Of a stretch of 20,586 nt of DNA, positions 18,396 to 20,586 are shown piece by piece (position 1 is the stretch's first letter; every line of letters starts with the position of its first letter). The notes below the pieces were generated by a model. The model saw nothing but the letters and a program-made list of their open reading frames with translations, was not told the origin of the DNA and ran no database searches. The position numbers and the translations under genes were made by a program. This DNA comes from Monoraphidium neglectum (taxonomy: Eukaryota; Chlorophyta; Chlorophyceae; Sphaeropleales; Selenastraceae): assembly GCF_000611645.1 (NCBI RefSeq), contig NW_014013378.1:1-20586 (forward strand), read 5' to 3'.

Positions 18396-20470
18396 GTGTG
18401 TGTGCGCCTGCGCGTGTGTGTGTCATCTGAAACACCTGTGCGACGCAGGGCGGCTTATCAGCTCCAGGCGCCCCAGCACTCCCCAGCCGCGCCCTCGCCG
18501 CTGGCCACGCAAACGCACCCGTGTGCCTCAGCTGGTGCACCATGATCCAGGCCGGGATGATGTACCGCATGCCGCCGCCGACGGTGACGACGCCCGCGCC
18601 AGAGAACGCGCCGCGCGGGTAGGTGGGCATCGCGGCCGAGTACGCCGCCAGCTGGGAGCGCACGTACTCGACAGTCGACCTGGGGAGGTGCCAGTGTCGA
18701 GCGCCGCTGAGCTTCGATCCAGGGCATGCGAAGAACGACGATCATTATGCTGATGCGCTGCGTGGCCCGCAGTCCACCGCGGTTGCAGGCCTCCAGGGCA
18801 ACTGCATGGTTTGTTCCGTCTGGTCGCACCTCGCCCAGCTGCCTGGCGGCTGTTGCCTATCCACTGCACCGCCAGGCGAGTTGCCCTCACCTTGGTATGC
18901 TGCTGCCCTCGCGCACAAAGTCGTGCGTCGTGTTGCGCGTCCCCGGAGCCACCGCCGCTGGCACGCCTGCAGGTGCGTGCGCGATTGGCGGCCATCAGCG
19001 AGGCCCTTGGCACACAGCACCCCCGGCCGTTCAAGCTGGTGGCCGGCTTCAAGTGCGATGCGTTCAGCTGATCAACGGCAGGCGCGCCAGCCCCCGGCCT
19101 GATGGTGTTGCCTGCGCTTCTGCAAGTGATGCCTGCTGGTGGGCCGTGTGCATGCGGGCGCGGGCGGATGCCTCACCGTGCGCGTGCACCGCCGCTTGGA
19201 TCTCCTCCCACAGGGGTGCCACCTTGGTCCTCTCCTTTGCGGGATCGGCCGACCAGTCAGCTGGCGCGTCAGGAATGCCCTTGAGGAAGCTTCTCAGCAG
19301 GTAGGGCACTGCGTGCAGCCATGTGGGGGCGGCGGTGGTGACGCGATGATACGCCACATGCACAGCATTAAGGTATCCTGGAACGAGCTTGGCGTGCACA
19401 CGTGTGCCCACAGTTGCTCTGCGACCTTCATTCCTCTGCTGCGCAGGATGCAGGTGTCCGTGCCCCTGCAGCGAGCCGAGCGCTTCCAGAACCTCTTGGG
19501 GCGCCTGCACACCGTCATAAGGGCACGTGATGGGGGCTGGCATCGCCAGGGCGTCCGTGGGGTTGTACGCCAGCTCAGCACATTTTTGGCGGCAGGTGAA
19601 CCGCTTGGGGCCGCATGTCACCCTGAGATTGGCCCGGTAAGCAAAGGGGTGCAGTTAGAAGGGAGGCCGAGCGCCGAGGCCCAGAATCGGCTCGCAAGGC
19701 GCGCAAAGCACCCTGCCAGCCGCCACCCCGCTGCTCCCAACAACTGCAGCCGCGATGCGCTGGCTCCGGCGTGCGCCCCACGCGCTGCCAATTGGGCAAC
19801 TGCGAGTAGCCTTCATGCTGACCTGGCCGTCGTGACGTTGCCCTCACAGAGGCAGTACCCCGAGACCTGGGGCATGATCTCATCGTCGCAGCCCTTGTCG
19901 CCAGGGCCGTACCGCTCCCTGAACGGGAACGGGGTGTGGCGGACGCAACGCGCTGAGCTCGTCGCCACGCCTGCATGACCCTCGAGACGAGAGCCTGCAG
20001 CTTTTGGCACAGCAGGGTGTCTGATGAGGCCACGGGGGCAGCCGTTGGTTTAACGGCTTGCTGGAGCCATGCAGGTCCTCCTCTCCACCCAGTGGGCCCT
20101 GGCACAGCCGGCTGCACGCAAACACACTGCCAACACGCCGCCTCTGCTGCTTGTAAGTATTGCCATGGATATCGGGGTTGACTTAATCATTGCTTGCGCA
20201 GCGTGCGTGAGGCCTGGACAGGCACAGCACCTGCCCAAAGCGAAGCCCAACCGCCGTCCGAAGCGTTATCAACCAACCCCAACCGCCCGCCACGCACGCA
20301 AAGGGGTGGCAGAAGTAGGTCTCCCGCCAGCCAACGCACTGCTTAGCCCCTGGAAGTCCTGCCTGTATAAATGAAGTGTGGCCGTGGTCGTGCCACGAGT
20401 GCAGGCCCACAAGCAGCAGCAGCACCGTCCACGGCAGCACGACCAGCGCGCCGCACAGCGCGCGCGTCAT
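14779..20470 (-). CDS. Type II membrane alpha-mannosyltransferase-like protein (GT71/MNN1-MNN2 type)
   Basis: Fifteen exons join in frame to about 697 residues: 20298-20470, 19823-19918, 19177-19622, 18891-18966, 18519-18679, 18197-18305, 17811-17919, 17400-17525, 16940-17076, 16655-16776, 16268-16338, 15782-15896, 15484-15542, 15124-15261, 14779-14934. A signal-anchor helix (ALVVLPWTVLLLLVGL, residues 8-23) fits a Golgi enzyme. Next is a Cys-rich module: CVGWRETYFC, KGCDDEI, SGYCLCEG, VTCGPKRFTC. The catalytic part follows: FSGAGVVTVGGGMRYIIPAW, LPIEMWYP, FKHDPKAPP, FQEVIYLDADNIPL with the DxD at 395-397, GALLWQDFWDN, FESGQMVVDKARHW, GNTMVQYDTRGAPLFLHSNL. These follow the Mannosyl_trans3 family, which adds alpha-mannose to glycans from GDP-mannose. 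Donor sugar in algae is unproven. Two tracts (14935-15123 and 19309-19425) may be in-frame introns; I splice the first and keep the second. Upstream of ATG 20470 the frame stays open to the window edge, so the N-terminus may be longer. Confidence 0.88.
15979..16045. repeat. (TG)n microsatellite in a glycosyltransferase intron
   Basis: An almost pure TG tract with a few CG steps, about 67 bp, reading (CA)n on the gene's sense strand. It lies in the intron 15897-16267, about 80 nt upstream of that intron's 3' splice site. Confidence 0.95.
17189..17214. repeat. (TG)n microsatellite in a glycosyltransferase intron
   Basis: A pure TG run embedded in a longer alternating purine-pyrimidine stretch (about 17161-17231, with CG/CA steps). 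It reads (CA)n in sense RNA and sits in the intron 17077-17399, about 110 nt upstream of the 3' splice site. Confidence 0.95.
18357..18423. repeat. (TG)n microsatellite in a glycosyltransferase intron
   Basis: A TG tract with short CG interruptions, (CA)n in sense RNA, within the short intron 18306-18518. It occupies about a third of that intron and ends about 50 nt upstream of the 3' splice site. Confidence 0.95.
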
Positions 20471-20586
20471 GGCGGCGCGGCTCCACCTCGGACCAGTGCC
20501 ACCGCTGCTGTAACCATTGCCGGGATAGCTGGGCAGGCGGGCGTAAGGCAGCCGCCCACCACCGCTGCGTTGGGACGAACGGCGGG
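20471..20586 (-). CDS. Possible N-terminal extension of the glycosyltransferase (open to right edge)
   Basis: Reading in the same frame as ATG 20470, all 38 codons to the window edge are open and GC3-rich. They encode a Gly/Ser/Arg/Tyr-rich stretch including GRLPYARLPSYPG. That composition suits the cytosolic tail of a type II Golgi enzyme. If translated, the signal anchor would sit about 40 or more residues from the N-terminus and the real start would lie outside the window. If not, this is 5'UTR. Confidence 0.45.

Overview
The window looks like nuclear DNA of a chlorophyte green alga. It is GC-rich, and its genes are broken into many short exons with strong third-position GC bias. Introns are about 100-400 nt with GT-AG borders (a few GC-AG) and carry long (TG)n, (CTG)n and (CAG)n tracts. 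TGTAA, the usual green-algal polyadenylation signal, lies downstream of the stops. No bacterial-style operon, CRISPR array, rRNA or convincing tRNA was seen. The gene models below were joined by hand from reading frames, splice consensus and phase, so exon borders are inferences; domain names rest on remembered family motifs.

Layout, left to right: (1) the 5' part of a NUDIX-hydrolase gene on the minus strand, running off the left edge (about 2010 to <247). (2) A divergent plus-strand gene (2509-3556) for a 110-residue TIM14/PAM18-type J-protein of the mitochondrial import motor; its introns 1 and 3 hold complementary CTG and CAG repeat tracts. (3) A minus-strand gene (about 5680-4665) for a small secreted protein I do not recognise, tail-to-tail with the previous gene. 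(4) A 13-exon minus-strand gene (11281-6329) for a 605-residue secreted CotH-family kinase-like protein with an Ala/Pro-rich tail. (5) An intronless minus-strand gene (13646-12582) for a single-pass, Pro/Ala-rich membrane protein of unknown function. (6) A 15-exon minus-strand gene (20470, perhaps beyond the right edge, to 14779) for a type II membrane glycosyltransferase resembling the MNN1/MNN2 alpha-mannosyltransferases (GT71-like), with a DxD motif and an N-terminal Cys-rich module.

Functionally the window is mixed. The J-protein and the NUDIX enzyme are housekeeping-type genes. The four genes from 4.7 to 20.5 kb all lie on the minus strand and are all predicted to enter the secretory pathway or a membrane: a secreted orphan, a secreted CotH kinase-like protein, a membrane protein and a Golgi-type mannosyltransferase. 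Spacers are 0.4-1.3 kb and seem to hold one gene's 3'UTR next to the following gene's promoter. No unequivocally new system was found. The most unusual signals are the complementary triplet repeats flanking two PAM18 exons, the repeated (CA)n tracts upstream of three 3' splice sites of the glycosyltransferase gene, and two probable stop-free introns of length divisible by three in that same gene.
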